The notes: generated by a model from the letters alone, not told the origin. Positions 17,471 through 27,252 are shown, counted from the first letter of the stretch. The stretch is DNA of 64,000 nucleotides from Centipeda infelix ATCC 43532 (GCF_000234095.1 NZ_JH376797.1:538859-602858), one strand, 5' to 3'. Program-made: numbers and translations.

Positions 17471-19975
17471 TTATAAAATGCCGCGGAAATAATGCCCGCG
17501 CGTAATGTCTTTGCCCTCCTGCATACGCAGATATTCCTCATCTTCCTCGCAGCGCGGGGCTTTGCGCCTGAGTGCATCCCGATACATCCGAACGATGCTC
17601 TGCAATTCGCTGCAGGAAAGACCACGACCTTCGATCCGCAGGGTTGCAACCCCCATGCGCCGAAGCTGATGCACATAGGGAAGCAGGGACAGCTTTTTAC
17701 TGTTGAGTATGTGCATACGACAGAACTGATCCGTCATCACAGGGAAATCCACATTCTTGCGGTCACGGAGGAAAAATTCCTGTCTACGGCATGGCATGGA
17801 GCATTTTCCCGTATCAAGCCCCCCGAGGAAGCTGCCCAAGACACAGTACTCCGAAATCATGAGCGGGAGACGCCCGCTGACAACCACGGTGAGCGAAATG
17901 GGACTATCCTTGACAAGACGTTCCATCTGTCTGCCGTTGAGTTCCGGTGACAGCGTTGCCTCGCCGAATCCATGCACATGCAGAAACCGAAGTGCAGACG
18001 GATTATAGGAGATCATCGAATAATCCGCATGGAGTGTCACGGGCACACGATCCCGCGCAAGGTATGCCGTTCCAATATGATGAACGTGCAAGGCTGCGGG
18101 CTGTTTCTCTCCAAAGCTCTCAAACAGACGGATCAGAGCCGCCTGCTCGTCCCCTCGTACAATGCGCGGTGTATTGTAGTCGATACGGATTCCACAGTCC
18201 TTCGCATAATCCCAAGCCGCCGCATAATCCCTCGGTTGGAGTGCCACTCCACGAAACGATTCCCCGCCGTAGAGAATGCCATCCGCCCCCGCAGCAACGG
18301 CGGCTTTCATCGCCTCCATGGCGTCGACAGCAACCATGAGTGTCGCCGGCTGCAGCGCACCAAAACCCGAGGATTGCACGAGCGAATCCACTGCGTTCTG
18401 CCGGGCGAAATGCACGCTGGAGGTACGGTTTTCCTCAAAGTGCTGTATACGCATCTCTTCCAGTGCGGAAATGGCGGAGCGACGCAGATTGTTCAGTTCA
18501 CTGACCGGCACCATTACCGCATCATCCATATCACAGGAAAGCTCTGCAAGGGAAAACAATGTCGTACCAAGACGCCCCATCTGCTTTTCAGCGGTCTCGA
18601 CCGTGAGCGGCCGATTGTTCGCCGAAACAACGATGTAGTCGCTTTCTGCCGTCGCTGTGTTCCCCTCATCGTCCGTAAGTGAGAGGCGCAGCCTTTCTCC
18701 AAGTCGCGCACGGAGAATGGCGCGAAGCGGGATGCGGTCACAGGAGTCGGCGTCATAGGAGCGCCTTGCCGCATTCATGAGTTTTGCATCATAGACCTTG
18801 AATACACGGTCATGAATGTGCACTTTTCCCCGAATTGGAAATGAAACAATCTCCCCCGCAGCAGCCTCCGCACATTCCTTTCCTCGTTGATCATATAGGT
18901 GCTCGATCTCAGCACTGACACGCCCGCCGACCTTGACCCAGAAATCCACCTGATCGTGTACGGCGAGTGCTCTGGTAAGCTTCATAGAAACCATCTGCGC
19001 AGCGTGATCATATGCCGTAACGCGTCCAATCAGAAGGCCGCGATTGTTTGGGCGACGGTCGCTCATCATATACCTGCCCTGTCGCTTTTCCATATATGCC
19101 GTTGTAAAATCACGATTGAACACCTGCGCCAGATGATCGCGATCTGTATCATCGACAGCATCCCTTTTAGGGTTGAGGTGGTGGTCAATCGCCTTGCGAT
19201 AGGTATGCACAATCGTCGCAACATACTCCGGATGCTTCATGCGCCCTTCAATTTTGAGCGAATCAATCCCCGCATCAAGCAGCTGCGGAATGAGTTCGAC
19301 GGCATTCAGATCGCGCGGTGAGAGAAGGAAGTTGCCGGCGGATTCGCCGAGCACGTCACTTCCCTTTGCATCAACCAGCGTATAGGGCAGACGGCAGGGC
19401 TGTGCACAGCGCCCACGATTTCCGCTGCGGCCGCCGATCATGCTGCTCATCAGGCACTGCCCCGAATAGCAGACACAAAGCGCACCGTGCACAAAGCTCT
19501 CGATCTCAGCACGGCTTTTCCTGCAGATATCCTGAATCTCGGCAATGGAGAGCTCACGCGCCAGCACCACACGCGAGAAACCGAGCTCCTCAAGCGCCTG
19601 AACACCTGCAATATTATGTACTGTCATCTGCGTGCTCGCGTGAAGCGGCATCTGCGGCACAATCTCCTTTGCCAGCCGCACTGCACCGAGATCCTGCAAG
19701 AGAATCGCATCCGCTCCCGCATCGTAGAGAAAGGAGAGGTACTCTTTTAATTGCGGGAGTTCTTCGCTGTCGACAATCGTATTGACCGCAACATGAACCT
19801 GCACATTTTTCAGATGCGCATGACGAATGACCTCCGCCATCGCATCTTCATCGAAGTTGGAGGCGTAGGCTCGTGCACCAAACATTTTTCCCGCCAGATA
19901 GACAGCATTCGCACCGTTTTCAACCGCCGCAAGAAACGCTTCCTTTGTCCCCGCAGGAGCGAGTAATTCAACCAA
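17471..19975 (-). CDS. U32 family protein with DUF3656-like region (RlhA/YhbU-like)
   Basis: The N-terminal half carries the U32 TIM-barrel features LLAPAGTKEAFLAAVENGA, NAVYLAGKMFGAR and the cysteine block CVCYSGQCLMSS with GRCAQPCR, which in this family ligates an iron-sulfur cluster. A long middle region and a C-terminal segment with a further CXXXC-like KCSMPCRR motif follow. Long U32 proteins such as E. coli RlhA hydroxylate 23S rRNA C2501; other members act in prephenate-dependent tRNA or ubiquinone hydroxylation, so an RNA hydroxylation role is likely but unproven. TTG 19975 is preferred, with AAGGA 9 nt upstream; a TTG at 19984 overlaps the scpB stop. Older annotations as a collagenase-type peptidase are probably misleading. 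Confidence 0.8.
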   Translation of the reverse strand: MVELLAPAGTKEAFLAAVENGANAVYLAGKMFGARAYASNFDEDAMAEVIRHAHLKNVQVHVAVNTIVDSEELPQLKEYLSFLYDAGADAILLQDLGAVRLAKEIVPQMPLHASTQMTVHNIAGVQALEELGFSRVVLARELSIAEIQDICRKSRAEIESFVHGALCVCYSGQCLMSSMIGGRSGNRGRCAQPCRLPYTLVDAKGSDVLGESAGNFLLSPRDLNAVELIPQLLDAGIDSLKIEGRMKHPEYVATIVHTYRKAIDHHLNPKRDAVDDTDRDHLAQVFNRDFTTAYMEKRQGRYMMSDRRPNNRGLLIGRVTAYDHAAQMVSMKLTRALAVHDQVDFWVKVGGRVSAEIEHLYDQRGKECAEAAAGEIVSFPIRGKVHIHDRVFKVYDAKLMNAARRSYDADSCDRIPLRAILRARLGERLRLSLTDDEGNTATAESDYIVVSANNRPLTVETAEKQMGRLGTTLFSLAELSCDMDDAVMVPVSELNNLRRSAISALEEMRIQHFEENRTSSVHFARQNAVDSLVQSSGFGALQPATLMVAVDAMEAMKAAVAAGADGILYGGESFRGVALQPRDYAAAWDYAKDCGIRIDYNTPRIVRGDEQAALIRLFESFGEKQPAALHVHHIGTAYLARDRVPVTLHADYSMISYNPSALRFLHVHGFGEATLSPELNGRQMERLVKDSPISLTVVVSGRLPLMISEYCVLGSFLGGLDTGKCSMPCRRQEFFLRDRKNVDFPVMTDQFCRMHILNSKKLSLLPYVHQLRRMGVATLRIEGRGLSCSELQSIVRMYRDALRRKAPRCEEDEEYLRMQEGKDITRGHYFRGIL

Positions 19976-19980
19976 TCCAT

Positions 19981-20640
19981 TCAATCCTTTGCAGTATGCG
20001 AAAGTACAGAGACGTTCTGTTCCCCCATGTCAATATCGTCACGCGTCGCATCGTGTTCCACTATGTCCGCAGCAGCACGCATCTCCTCGAAAAGACGCAG
20101 CTGGTCGTCGTCCAACGTATCCTTTACATCATCCATATCAGGCAATGCAGGAAGATCCGCAATCTGCTCCAATCCAAATGCACGCAAAAACAGATCGGTC
20201 GTCCCGTAGAGAATCGGACGTCCGATCACCTGCTTGCGCCCCATTTCACAGATCAGCTCAAGTTCGAGCAAGCGCCCGATCGAACGCTCCGCACGAACAC
20301 CGCGGATGTGCTCTATTTCCTGCTTCGTAATCGGCTGCTTGTAGGCAATGATGGAAAGCGTCTCCATCGCCGAGGACGACAGCGTCGGCTGCACTGTTTC
20401 CGACAGTTTCTTCACCCATGGAAAGGCATTCGGATGCGTCACAAGCTGATAGCCACCTGCAGATCTGCGCAAAAATATGCCACTCCCCCGATCCGACAGA
20501 ATGTGTTCCAGCTGTGTCAGGGTCTCCTGTACCTCCCATTCGGGAGCTTCGATGATTTCAGCCAGTTTCGGCAGAGAGAGCGGAAGTCCGGCAGCAAACA
20601 GCACGGCTTCCAAAATACCCGCCCGACTAAGAGACTGCAC
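19981..20640 (-). CDS. scpB: Segregation and condensation protein ScpB
   Basis: ScpB dimers bind the ScpA kleisin and regulate the SMC ring. The 219-residue protein has paired winged helices with ILEAVLFAAGLPLSL at the N-terminus and LSIIAYKQPITKQEIEHIRG and IGRPILYGTTDLFLRAFGL in the second domain, the best-conserved ScpB block. The C-terminal 40 residues are acidic and variable. GTG 20640 with GGAGGG 6 nt upstream is the start; it overlaps scpA by 14 bp. Confidence 0.95.
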   Translation of the reverse strand: MQSLSRAGILEAVLFAAGLPLSLPKLAEIIEAPEWEVQETLTQLEHILSDRGSGIFLRRSAGGYQLVTHPNAFPWVKKLSETVQPTLSSSAMETLSIIAYKQPITKQEIEHIRGVRAERSIGRLLELELICEMGRKQVIGRPILYGTTDLFLRAFGLEQIADLPALPDMDDVKDTLDDDQLRLFEEMRAAADIVEHDATRDDIDMGEQNVSVLSHTAKD

Positions 20641-21355
20641 GGCTTCCCTCCTTTTCCGAAATCACGATTTCATAGTAAAGATGCTCCTGCGAGAGATATA
20701 CCATCTGCATCTTGGCAAGCTCCAAAAGTGCCAAAAATGCAGACAGCAGCTCCTCACGCGTCCCCGTGGGAAAGGCATCGCTCAGCTTGATCCTGCCGTT
20801 CCTGCGGCGCAGCAGTGTGAGGATATCCGACATCTTGTCCTGCACACGGTATTCCTCCGCAGATACAACGATTGCCGGAATCACAGGCTCCTCACGAATG
20901 CGCTGCACATCGGCAAAGATCCGCATAAGGGACTCGGCCGACAGCCCCGTAATCGGAAGACGATGTGCGGGAAGCGGCATCGGGGCACGCTCCACGTAGG
21001 GGCTCTGCGCATCGCTCAGAGAAAAGAGAATGGACGATACCTCTTTGAAGCATCGGTATTCGAGCAAACGCTCCACGAGCTCCATGCGCGGATCTTCTTC
21101 CGTCTCCTCCTCCGCATTGGTCTTCGGCAGCAGCATACGCGATTTGATCCGCAGAAGGGTCGCCGCCATCACCAAAAACTCACTCGCATATTCAATGTCA
21201 AATTGATACAGTGTATCGATGTAGTCAAGATACTGACGTGTCAGGTCTGCAATAGGAATATCATAGAGATCGATCTTATTCTTTTCAATCAGATGCATGA
21301 GGAGATCCATCGGCCCCTCAAACGCATCCAATTTCACAAGGTAATCTGTCGCCAT
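20627..21355 (-). CDS. scpA: Segregation and condensation protein ScpA (kleisin)
   Basis: ScpA bridges the SMC heads to close the condensin ring. The 242-residue protein begins VKLDAFEGPMDLLMHLIEKN, the conserved kleisin N-terminus that contacts the SMC neck, followed by IPIADLTRQYLDYI and EFLVMAATLLRIKSRMLLPK. The C-terminal winged helix that binds the SMC head contains LSAFLALLELAKMQMVYL. It lies 8 bp downstream of the site-2 protease gene and overlaps scpB, so stoichiometric expression is likely. Confidence 0.95.
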   Translation of the reverse strand: MATDYLVKLDAFEGPMDLLMHLIEKNKIDLYDIPIADLTRQYLDYIDTLYQFDIEYASEFLVMAATLLRIKSRMLLPKTNAEEETEEDPRMELVERLLEYRCFKEVSSILFSLSDAQSPYVERAPMPLPAHRLPITGLSAESLMRIFADVQRIREEPVIPAIVVSAEEYRVQDKMSDILTLLRRRNGRIKLSDAFPTGTREELLSAFLALLELAKMQMVYLSQEHLYYEIVISEKEGSRAVS

Positions 21356-21363
21356 AGAGGAGC

Positions 21364-21993
21364 CTAGAACAGAAGAATGCTGCCGACGATCTTATAGACA
21401 CTGTATACCAATTGAAAAAGCGGCATCAGGACAACACTTAGCAGAGGTGTTGCAATGAACACAATCATAATGAGCAGACTGTATCGTTCGATCGACTGAT
21501 AGCGATAGGCGAGATCCGGCGGAAGCAGGTTGCGCAGAATGTGCGAACCATCGAGCGGCGGAATCGGGAGCATGTTAAAGATTGCAAAGTTGACATTGTA
21601 GACGAAAATCATCTGAATGATCCCATAGGTAATGGAAGAAACGTCAACATTGTGCGTGCGGATGAACAGGATGATGTAGAATGCAATGAACCCAAGGAGC
21701 AGATTCATCGCAGGGCCTGCGACGGACACGAGAATATCATCCCGTTTCGGCTGGCGAAAATTACTGGGATTGACCATCACGGGTTTCGCCCAACCAAACC
21801 GTACGAGAAACAGCATAATCAACCCGATTGGGTCAATATGTGCACGCGGATCAAGCGTCAGACGGCCCATAAGGCGCGGCGTAAAATCCCCGAGCGATAC
21901 AGCAGCGCGTGCGTGTGCGTACTCGTGAAACGTCATGGCAATGATGAGCCCGGGGATTCCGAGCAGCATCTCTTCAAAGTTAAATCCGAACAT
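21364..21993 (-). CDS. Site-2 protease family membrane metalloprotease (M50, YwhC-like)
   Basis: About 209 residues with several hydrophobic segments. The zinc site is AMTFHEYAHARAA (HExxH, residues 24-28 after the chosen start), and the second M50 motif is NMLPIPPLDGSHIL (Asp ligand). LDPRAHIDPIGL is typical of this short subfamily, whose substrates are mostly unknown. ATG 21993 has GGAG 7 nt upstream; a GTG at 22017 overlaps the preceding gene and is rejected. Its position next to scpA is common in Firmicutes. It may process membrane-bound regulators, but nothing here identifies one. Confidence 0.85.
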   Translation of the reverse strand: MFGFNFEEMLLGIPGLIIAMTFHEYAHARAAVSLGDFTPRLMGRLTLDPRAHIDPIGLIMLFLVRFGWAKPVMVNPSNFRQPKRDDILVSVAGPAMNLLLGFIAFYIILFIRTHNVDVSSITYGIIQMIFVYNVNFAIFNMLPIPPLDGSHILRNLLPPDLAYRYQSIERYSLLIMIVFIATPLLSVVLMPLFQLVYSVYKIVGSILLF

Positions 21994-22009
21994 ACACTTC
22001 TCCCACTCA

Positions 22010-22555
22010 TTAGCCACGCAGACGTTCTTCTGCCATCATCAGCGAGATGATCGTCTTCGAGTCTATAATCTCCCCCGACTTCACCATTGCCAGCGCATCG
22101 GAGAACGGTATTTGAACGACGTTGACAAATTCGTCCTCGTCGGTGTGCTGTGTACCGACCGAAAGCTCCCGTGCGAGGTAGAGATGGATGTACTCATTGG
22201 AAAAACCAACTGTCGTCGCGATCACGGTCAGTTTATCATAGTTCTCCGCCGTGTAACCGGTCTCCTCCGACAGCTCACGCCGCGCACAATGCAGAGGGTC
22301 TTCGCCCACCATATCGAGCTTCCCCGCCGGAACCTCGAGAGTCACCTTCCCGATGGGATAGCGGAACTGACGCACCAAGATGACATTGCCGTTTGGCAGG
22401 ACAGGCAGCACCGCCGCTGCCCCCGGATGGTGGATCCACTCGCGGACGGACTCTTTCCCATTCGGCAAACGCACCACATCACGGCGCACATGGAGCAGCG
22501 TCCCGTCAAAAATATTCTCACTGCTGCATTTTACTTCTACAAGATCCTCATACAT
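22010..22555 (-). CDS. NUDIX hydrolase, probable ADP-ribose pyrophosphatase
   Basis: This 181-residue protein matches the NudF type that splits ADP-ribose to AMP and ribose phosphate. The Nudix helix reads GKLDMVGEDPLHCARRELSE followed by ETGY; there is one extra residue between the first Gly and Glu compared with the standard GX5E spacing, while the catalytic REUXEEXGU part is intact. AVLPVLPNGNVILVRQFRYP upstream of it is characteristic of ADP-ribose pyrophosphatases. ATG 22555 has GGAGG 10 nt upstream; a TTG at 22576 is less likely. It sits between ftsY and the site-2 protease gene. Confidence 0.85.
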   Translation of the reverse strand: MYEDLVEVKCSSENIFDGTLLHVRRDVVRLPNGKESVREWIHHPGAAAVLPVLPNGNVILVRQFRYPIGKVTLEVPAGKLDMVGEDPLHCARRELSEETGYTAENYDKLTVIATTVGFSNEYIHLYLARELSVGTQHTDEDEFVNVVQIPFSDALAMVKSGEIIDSKTIISLMMAEERLRG

Positions 22556-22590
22556 GGCGGATCCCCCTCCCATCAAACATACACAAGACT

Positions 22591-23526
22591 TTATTCCTGT
22601 GTTTCATCCGCACGTTTTACAAACAGGGCACTCACAAAATCCTCCGCATGGAAGGGGCGAAGATCATCCATCCCCTCACCAACGCCGATCCACTTGATCG
22701 GGATGGAGAGCTGTGACTTGATTCCAATCGTCACGCCGCCCTTTGCCGTTCCGTCCAGTTTCGTGAGAACAACTCCTGACACAGGTGCTGCCTGTGTAAA
22801 AAGCTCCGCCTGACTGATCGCATTCTGCCCCGTGCCTGCATCGAGAACCAGCAGTGTCTCATGAGGTGCCGCAGGAATCTCGCGCCCAATCACGCGGTAG
22901 ATCTTCTCAAGCTCCTGCATCAGGTTCGACTTGGTCTGAAGTCGCCCTGCCGTATCGACAATGACAATGTCGATATTGCGCGCCTTTGCCGCCTGCAGTG
23001 CATCAAAGACAACGGCAGCAGGGTCTGAGCCCTCACCGTGCTTGATGACCTGAGCATCGGCACGCTTGCCCCAGATCTCAAGCTGGTCGATGGCAGCCGC
23101 ACGGAATGTATCCGCGGCTGCAAGCAATACAGATTTCCCCTGTCTGCGATAATAGGCACTCAGCTTCCCGATCGTCGTCGTCTTGCCAACACCGTTCGTA
23201 CCGACCACGAGCAGCACTGTCGGTCCTTGTTCCGCCATGTGAAATGTATTCTCACCCGCTTCAAGGATGCGAACAATTTCCTTTTCCAAAAACGGAATCA
23301 GATCCTCGGGCGTACGGATCTCCTTCTGCTTGATGCCCTTGCGTACTGCAGTGATGAGCATCTCCGTCGTCTTGACGCCCACATCCGCCATCAACAGGGT
23401 CTCCTCAAGATCATCAATGAGTTCATCGTCAATATCAGCATATCCGATGATAAGCCGTTCAATATTATGTGTGAAGTTCTCGCGTGTTTTCGTCAGGCCT
23501 TTTTTGAGCCGATCAAAGAATCCCAC
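22591..23526 (-). CDS. ftsY: Signal recognition particle receptor FtsY
   Basis: FtsY is the SRP GTPase that docks ribosome-nascent chain complexes at the membrane. The NG domain shows GTNGVGKTTTIGKL (G1), ADTFRAAAIDQLE (G2), DTAGRLQTKSNLM (G3), TKLDGTAKGG (G4) and WIGVGEGMDDLRPF (G5 and closing loop). The N-terminal A domain is short (about 10-15 residues), as in many Firmicutes, leaving the amphipathic start MGFFDRLKKGLTKTREN to bind membrane. It follows smc by 17 bp, the usual Firmicutes arrangement. Confidence 0.96.
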   Translation of the reverse strand: MGFFDRLKKGLTKTRENFTHNIERLIIGYADIDDELIDDLEETLLMADVGVKTTEMLITAVRKGIKQKEIRTPEDLIPFLEKEIVRILEAGENTFHMAEQGPTVLLVVGTNGVGKTTTIGKLSAYYRRQGKSVLLAAADTFRAAAIDQLEIWGKRADAQVIKHGEGSDPAAVVFDALQAAKARNIDIVIVDTAGRLQTKSNLMQELEKIYRVIGREIPAAPHETLLVLDAGTGQNAISQAELFTQAAPVSGVVLTKLDGTAKGGVTIGIKSQLSIPIKWIGVGEGMDDLRPFHAEDFVSALFVKRADETQE

Positions 23527-23543
23527 AGTAACTCCTTCCTGTG

Positions 23544-26500
23544 CTATGCGGTCTGCTCCGCTTCATAATCCTTCAGACGTATGGAGAGGACCTTGGAAAC
23601 CCCCGCATCCTCAACCGTAACACCGTACATGGTATCCGCCACACGCATAGTCCCCTTTCGGTGCGTTACAACAATGAACTGTGTGTTGACGGAGAACTCT
23701 TTCAGGAAATCGCCAAACCGCGAGACATTCGCCTCATCGAGTGGCGCATCAATCTCGTCCAAAATGGAAAACGGCGAAGGGCGATACCGCAGGAATGAAA
23801 AGAGAAGTGCAATGACGGTGAGTGCTCGCTCGCCGCCCGAAAGAGCCGATAGGTTCTGCCGTTTCTTATCGGGCAGGGTCACAAGGATCTCAACTCCGCT
23901 GCTCAGTATATCGTCTTTATCGGTCAGACGCAATTCCGCAATGCCGCCGCCAAAGAGACGCACGAAAATCTCGTTAAAATACTCCTGAATCTGGCGGAAC
24001 GCCTCACGAAACGTGCGCGTCATATCCTGATCGATCTTTTGGATGATCTGCTCAATATCCTGTTTTGCGGCTCTCAAATCCGCAATCTGCTTCTCTTCCT
24101 CTTCGTACCGCGCCTTCTTCTCCGCATACTCCTCAACGGCATTGGGATTCACCGCACCGAGCGCACGAATCGCGGTATCAAGAGCGCGCAGACGCTCTTT
24201 CAAGACATCCGGATCTGCATCCTGCATAATCTCTGCAGCCGCAGTCTCGGGTGTCCGTCCAAAATCCGAAAGGAGCGTCCCACGGCAATCTCCCAGACGT
24301 ATGCGAATGCCCTCCAGACTGTTGTCGCATCGATGCTGCTTGATACGGATATCCTCAATCCGTGCAACAGCACTCTTGATGGCACTGTCCAACATCCGAC
24401 TCTCAGCCTCATGCGCCAATCGCTGATCCTTCAGCTCTTCGCCGCGTCTCTCACGTTTTTGGAACACCGCATCATGACGCTCAATCTCGCTCGTCAGTTC
24501 AGCAAGGCGATCCTTGTCCCTTTGCAGCTCATCGGCAAGCAGTGCATCCTGTGTGGTAAGGTCCTTCAGTGTGCGTTCTGCTTCTGCAAGGTCGAATGTA
24601 CGGGATTTGCGGTTGCGCGTGCGCGTCTCGATCTCCGCCGAAAGAGCCGCAATCGAAACATCCAGCCCGTGTAAACGCTCCTCATATCCCTGCTGCTCAT
24701 TCCGCAGCTCCACGCACCGATGACCGCTCTGCTCGGCTGCCTGTGTAAAGCGTTCCTCATGTGCCTCACAGCAGGAAATGTGACGTTCCATGCGCATCTG
24801 TATCTGCATGAGCTTCGCGCCGCTTGCCAGACGCTCCTCTTCCGCTCGCTCCATCTCATGAAGGGCGTTTGCCTGATCTGCAATGCGTTCCTTTAGAATA
24901 TCGCATTTTCCACGCAGTTCCATGAGTTCCTGTGCCAGACGCTCCGCCGCAGCCCTTTGGTCCGCAGATTGCCCTCTCTTTTCCTTGAGCAGATGTCTTT
25001 GCTGCTCCAACGAGGAATGCAGCTCTTGATGCGCGGCCTCCTGCTCCTGCAGACGGCTGTGCAGGGCCTCGATGTCCGTGCGGCGGTTCAGCAGTGTGGA
25101 TCGCTCCTTCTTGCGTCCGCCGCCCGTGAGCGAACCGCCCGGATTTAGGAGCTCGCCCGTGAGCGTCACAATGCGGAGGCGATAGCCCTCCTGTTTTGCT
25201 GCAATCAGAGCATCATCCAAGGTCTCCATCACAAGCGTCTGAGAGAGCAGATGATCCGCGACCCGCTGAAACTTTCCCTCTGCCTGAACCAGCGTATTCG
25301 CCCATCCGATGACACCGTGATAGCGTCCGAGGTTGATCTCACGGGGCGGGCGCACGGTAATCGTCGTCAGCGGAAGAAAGGTGACGCGTCCGCCGTTCTT
25401 TCGCTTCAAATACGATATGGCAGACTTCGCCGTATCCGTATCCTCCGTGACGACATTCCGCACACTCCCGCCGAGAGCCACGTCAATTGCCGTAAGATAA
25501 CGCTCCGGGATGCGAATGAGATCGGCGACCGTTCCCGCGATGCCGCGCCGCCACCCCTCCGTCGCCTGCAGGACGGTCTGCACATCCCGCCCGAAGCCCT
25601 CATGGCTGTCCTGTATCCGCCGCTGAAAGTCAAGATTCTGTCGGAGGCGAAGGAGCTCCGCATCCGACTTTCGAAGCTGTGCCTCGCCATACTCAATCAC
25701 ACTGCGCAGTTTCTCAATGTCCTCATAAAGACGACTCTGTCCCTGCGATATGCTCTGCAAATTCTTTTCGGACTGTGCGAGCGTGTGATTTTTGCGCTCA
25801 CATTCTGTCTGTGCCTCCACAAGGGCTGTGCGACGACGCTCGATTTCCTCCTGCCGACGCTCCTTGCTCTCATCCCCCTGCTCCGCAGCGTTCCGCGCAA
25901 CTGCAAGCCGCTCCCTCAGGCGTGCCAGTACACACTGTACGGCTGTGCGCGATGACGCGTGCTGCGCCATCGTCCGTTCCTCATTGGAAAGCTCCGCCTG
26001 CACACATGCAATTTCCTGCTGCACGTCCGTTTGCTCCGCTTTTTTTTCCTGTATCACAGTGTTCTGCTGTGCCAAGATCGCATCGATTTGGGCAATTTCC
26101 TGCTCCGTTGCCTGCTTCTTTGCAACGGCAGATTGACGCATCCCCTCAACGTCCGTTTTGCGCTTGGAGCCTTGATCCTGCCGCCCCTTGATGTGGGATT
26201 CCTCCTGCCGGAGCACGTCCAGTTTCTCCTGCTGTCTGCGGAGCTTTCGGGTGTTCTCCTGCATGCGCCCGTCAATCAGCGCAATGTCCGCCTCGAGCGC
26301 ATTCTTTTTCTCCTCAGCATCCCTGCGCGCGCGCATCTCGCGTGCCTCCTCCGCACGATGCTCGTTCAGGGTCTGTGTAAGTCCGTCCTGTTCCTGTATG
26401 AGTCTGTCATGCTGCTGCACAAGCGAGGTAAGCTGATATTTTCGCCGCTCCGCATCGAGCTGGCGAAACCGCATCGTTTTTTCCGCCTGCACAGCAAGCG

Positions 26501-27110
26501 GCTCAAGCTCCGCTGCCTGGGCATACATGATATCGTTTAGGCGAACGAGATCGCCCTCGTTCTCACGCAGTTTGCGCAGAGCCTCCTGCTTCCGTGCGCG
26601 GTACTTCGTAATGCCTGCCGTCTCCTCGAAGAACACGCGACGCTCCTCGGGGCGGCTGTCCAGGATGTCATTCAATCGGTTCTGTCCGATGATGCTCATG
26701 CCATCGTGACCAATTCCCGTATCCGCAAAGAGCTGATAGATGTCCTTGATACGGCAGCGCGAATCATTCAGATAAACTTCGCTGTCGCCGTTTCGATAAA
26801 GGCGGCGCTTCACGACGACCTCATCGTAGTCGATGGGCAGTTTCTTATCCGTGTTGTCAAAAACCAGTACAACCTCGGCCACACTGAGCGCACGACGCGC
26901 GGCAGAGCCGGCAAAGATGATGTCTTCGGAGCGCAGCCCGCGCAGCATACGAATATTCTGCTCGCCCAGAACCCAGCGAACGGCATCCGTGATATTGCTT
27001 TTGCCGCTCCCATTCGGTCCCACGACTGCAGTAATCCCCTGATCGAATTGGACGACAATCCGCTCGGCGAATGACTTGAATCCGTACGCTTCCAAGCGCT
27101 TTAACTGCAC
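23544..27110 (-). CDS. smc: Chromosome segregation ATPase SMC
   Basis: SMC is the condensin ATPase that compacts and resolves chromosomes. The 1188-residue protein has Walker A VVGPNGSGKSNI near the N-terminus, two long coiled coils, a hinge (about 515-660, around GYRLRIVTLTGELLNPGGSL), the signature LSGGERALTVIALLFS and Walker B PFSILDEIDAPLDEANV at the C-terminus. GTG 27110 (reading MQLKRLEAYGFKSF) is preferred with GGCAGG 6 nt upstream; GTG 27119 would add three residues. A near-consensus promoter lies 34 bp upstream. It opens a 21-kb minus-strand run. Confidence 0.97.
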   Translation of the reverse strand: MQLKRLEAYGFKSFAERIVVQFDQGITAVVGPNGSGKSNITDAVRWVLGEQNIRMLRGLRSEDIIFAGSAARRALSVAEVVLVFDNTDKKLPIDYDEVVVKRRLYRNGDSEVYLNDSRCRIKDIYQLFADTGIGHDGMSIIGQNRLNDILDSRPEERRVFFEETAGITKYRARKQEALRKLRENEGDLVRLNDIMYAQAAELEPLAVQAEKTMRFRQLDAERRKYQLTSLVQQHDRLIQEQDGLTQTLNEHRAEEAREMRARRDAEEKKNALEADIALIDGRMQENTRKLRRQQEKLDVLRQEESHIKGRQDQGSKRKTDVEGMRQSAVAKKQATEQEIAQIDAILAQQNTVIQEKKAEQTDVQQEIACVQAELSNEERTMAQHASSRTAVQCVLARLRERLAVARNAAEQGDESKERRQEEIERRRTALVEAQTECERKNHTLAQSEKNLQSISQGQSRLYEDIEKLRSVIEYGEAQLRKSDAELLRLRQNLDFQRRIQDSHEGFGRDVQTVLQATEGWRRGIAGTVADLIRIPERYLTAIDVALGGSVRNVVTEDTDTAKSAISYLKRKNGGRVTFLPLTTITVRPPREINLGRYHGVIGWANTLVQAEGKFQRVADHLLSQTLVMETLDDALIAAKQEGYRLRIVTLTGELLNPGGSLTGGGRKKERSTLLNRRTDIEALHSRLQEQEAAHQELHSSLEQQRHLLKEKRGQSADQRAAAERLAQELMELRGKCDILKERIADQANALHEMERAEEERLASGAKLMQIQMRMERHISCCEAHEERFTQAAEQSGHRCVELRNEQQGYEERLHGLDVSIAALSAEIETRTRNRKSRTFDLAEAERTLKDLTTQDALLADELQRDKDRLAELTSEIERHDAVFQKRERRGEELKDQRLAHEAESRMLDSAIKSAVARIEDIRIKQHRCDNSLEGIRIRLGDCRGTLLSDFGRTPETAAAEIMQDADPDVLKERLRALDTAIRALGAVNPNAVEEYAEKKARYEEEEKQIADLRAAKQDIEQIIQKIDQDMTRTFREAFRQIQEYFNEIFVRLFGGGIAELRLTDKDDILSSGVEILVTLPDKKRQNLSALSGGERALTVIALLFSFLRYRPSPFSILDEIDAPLDEANVSRFGDFLKEFSVNTQFIVVTHRKGTMRVADTMYGVTVEDAGVSKVLSIRLKDYEAEQTA

Positions 27111-27143
27111 ACAATGCACCTGCCTTTACAAATTAGTCCACTC

Positions 27144-27172
27144 ATTATAACAGAACACATGGGAAATTTCAA
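27144..27172 (-). promoter_or_regulatory. Promoter of smc
   Basis: Minus strand TTGAAA (27167-27172), 17-bp spacer, TATAAT (27144-27149) with an upstream TGT extended element. It is divergent from the fba promoter 50 bp away. Confidence 0.75.
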
Positions 27173-27199
27173 AAAACGGTATCTTCCGTAAATAAATTA

Positions 27200-27208
27200 T
27201 GTTATAAT
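27200..27208 (+). promoter_or_regulatory. Extended -10 promoter of fba
   Basis: TGT followed by TATAAT (27203-27208), 45 bp upstream of the fba start. No good -35 hexamer is visible, which is tolerated by extended -10 promoters. Confidence 0.6.
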
Positions 27209-27252
27209 GAGAGCATTCGTGAGATGTTTTTTCTTTAATAGGGGGTAATCAC

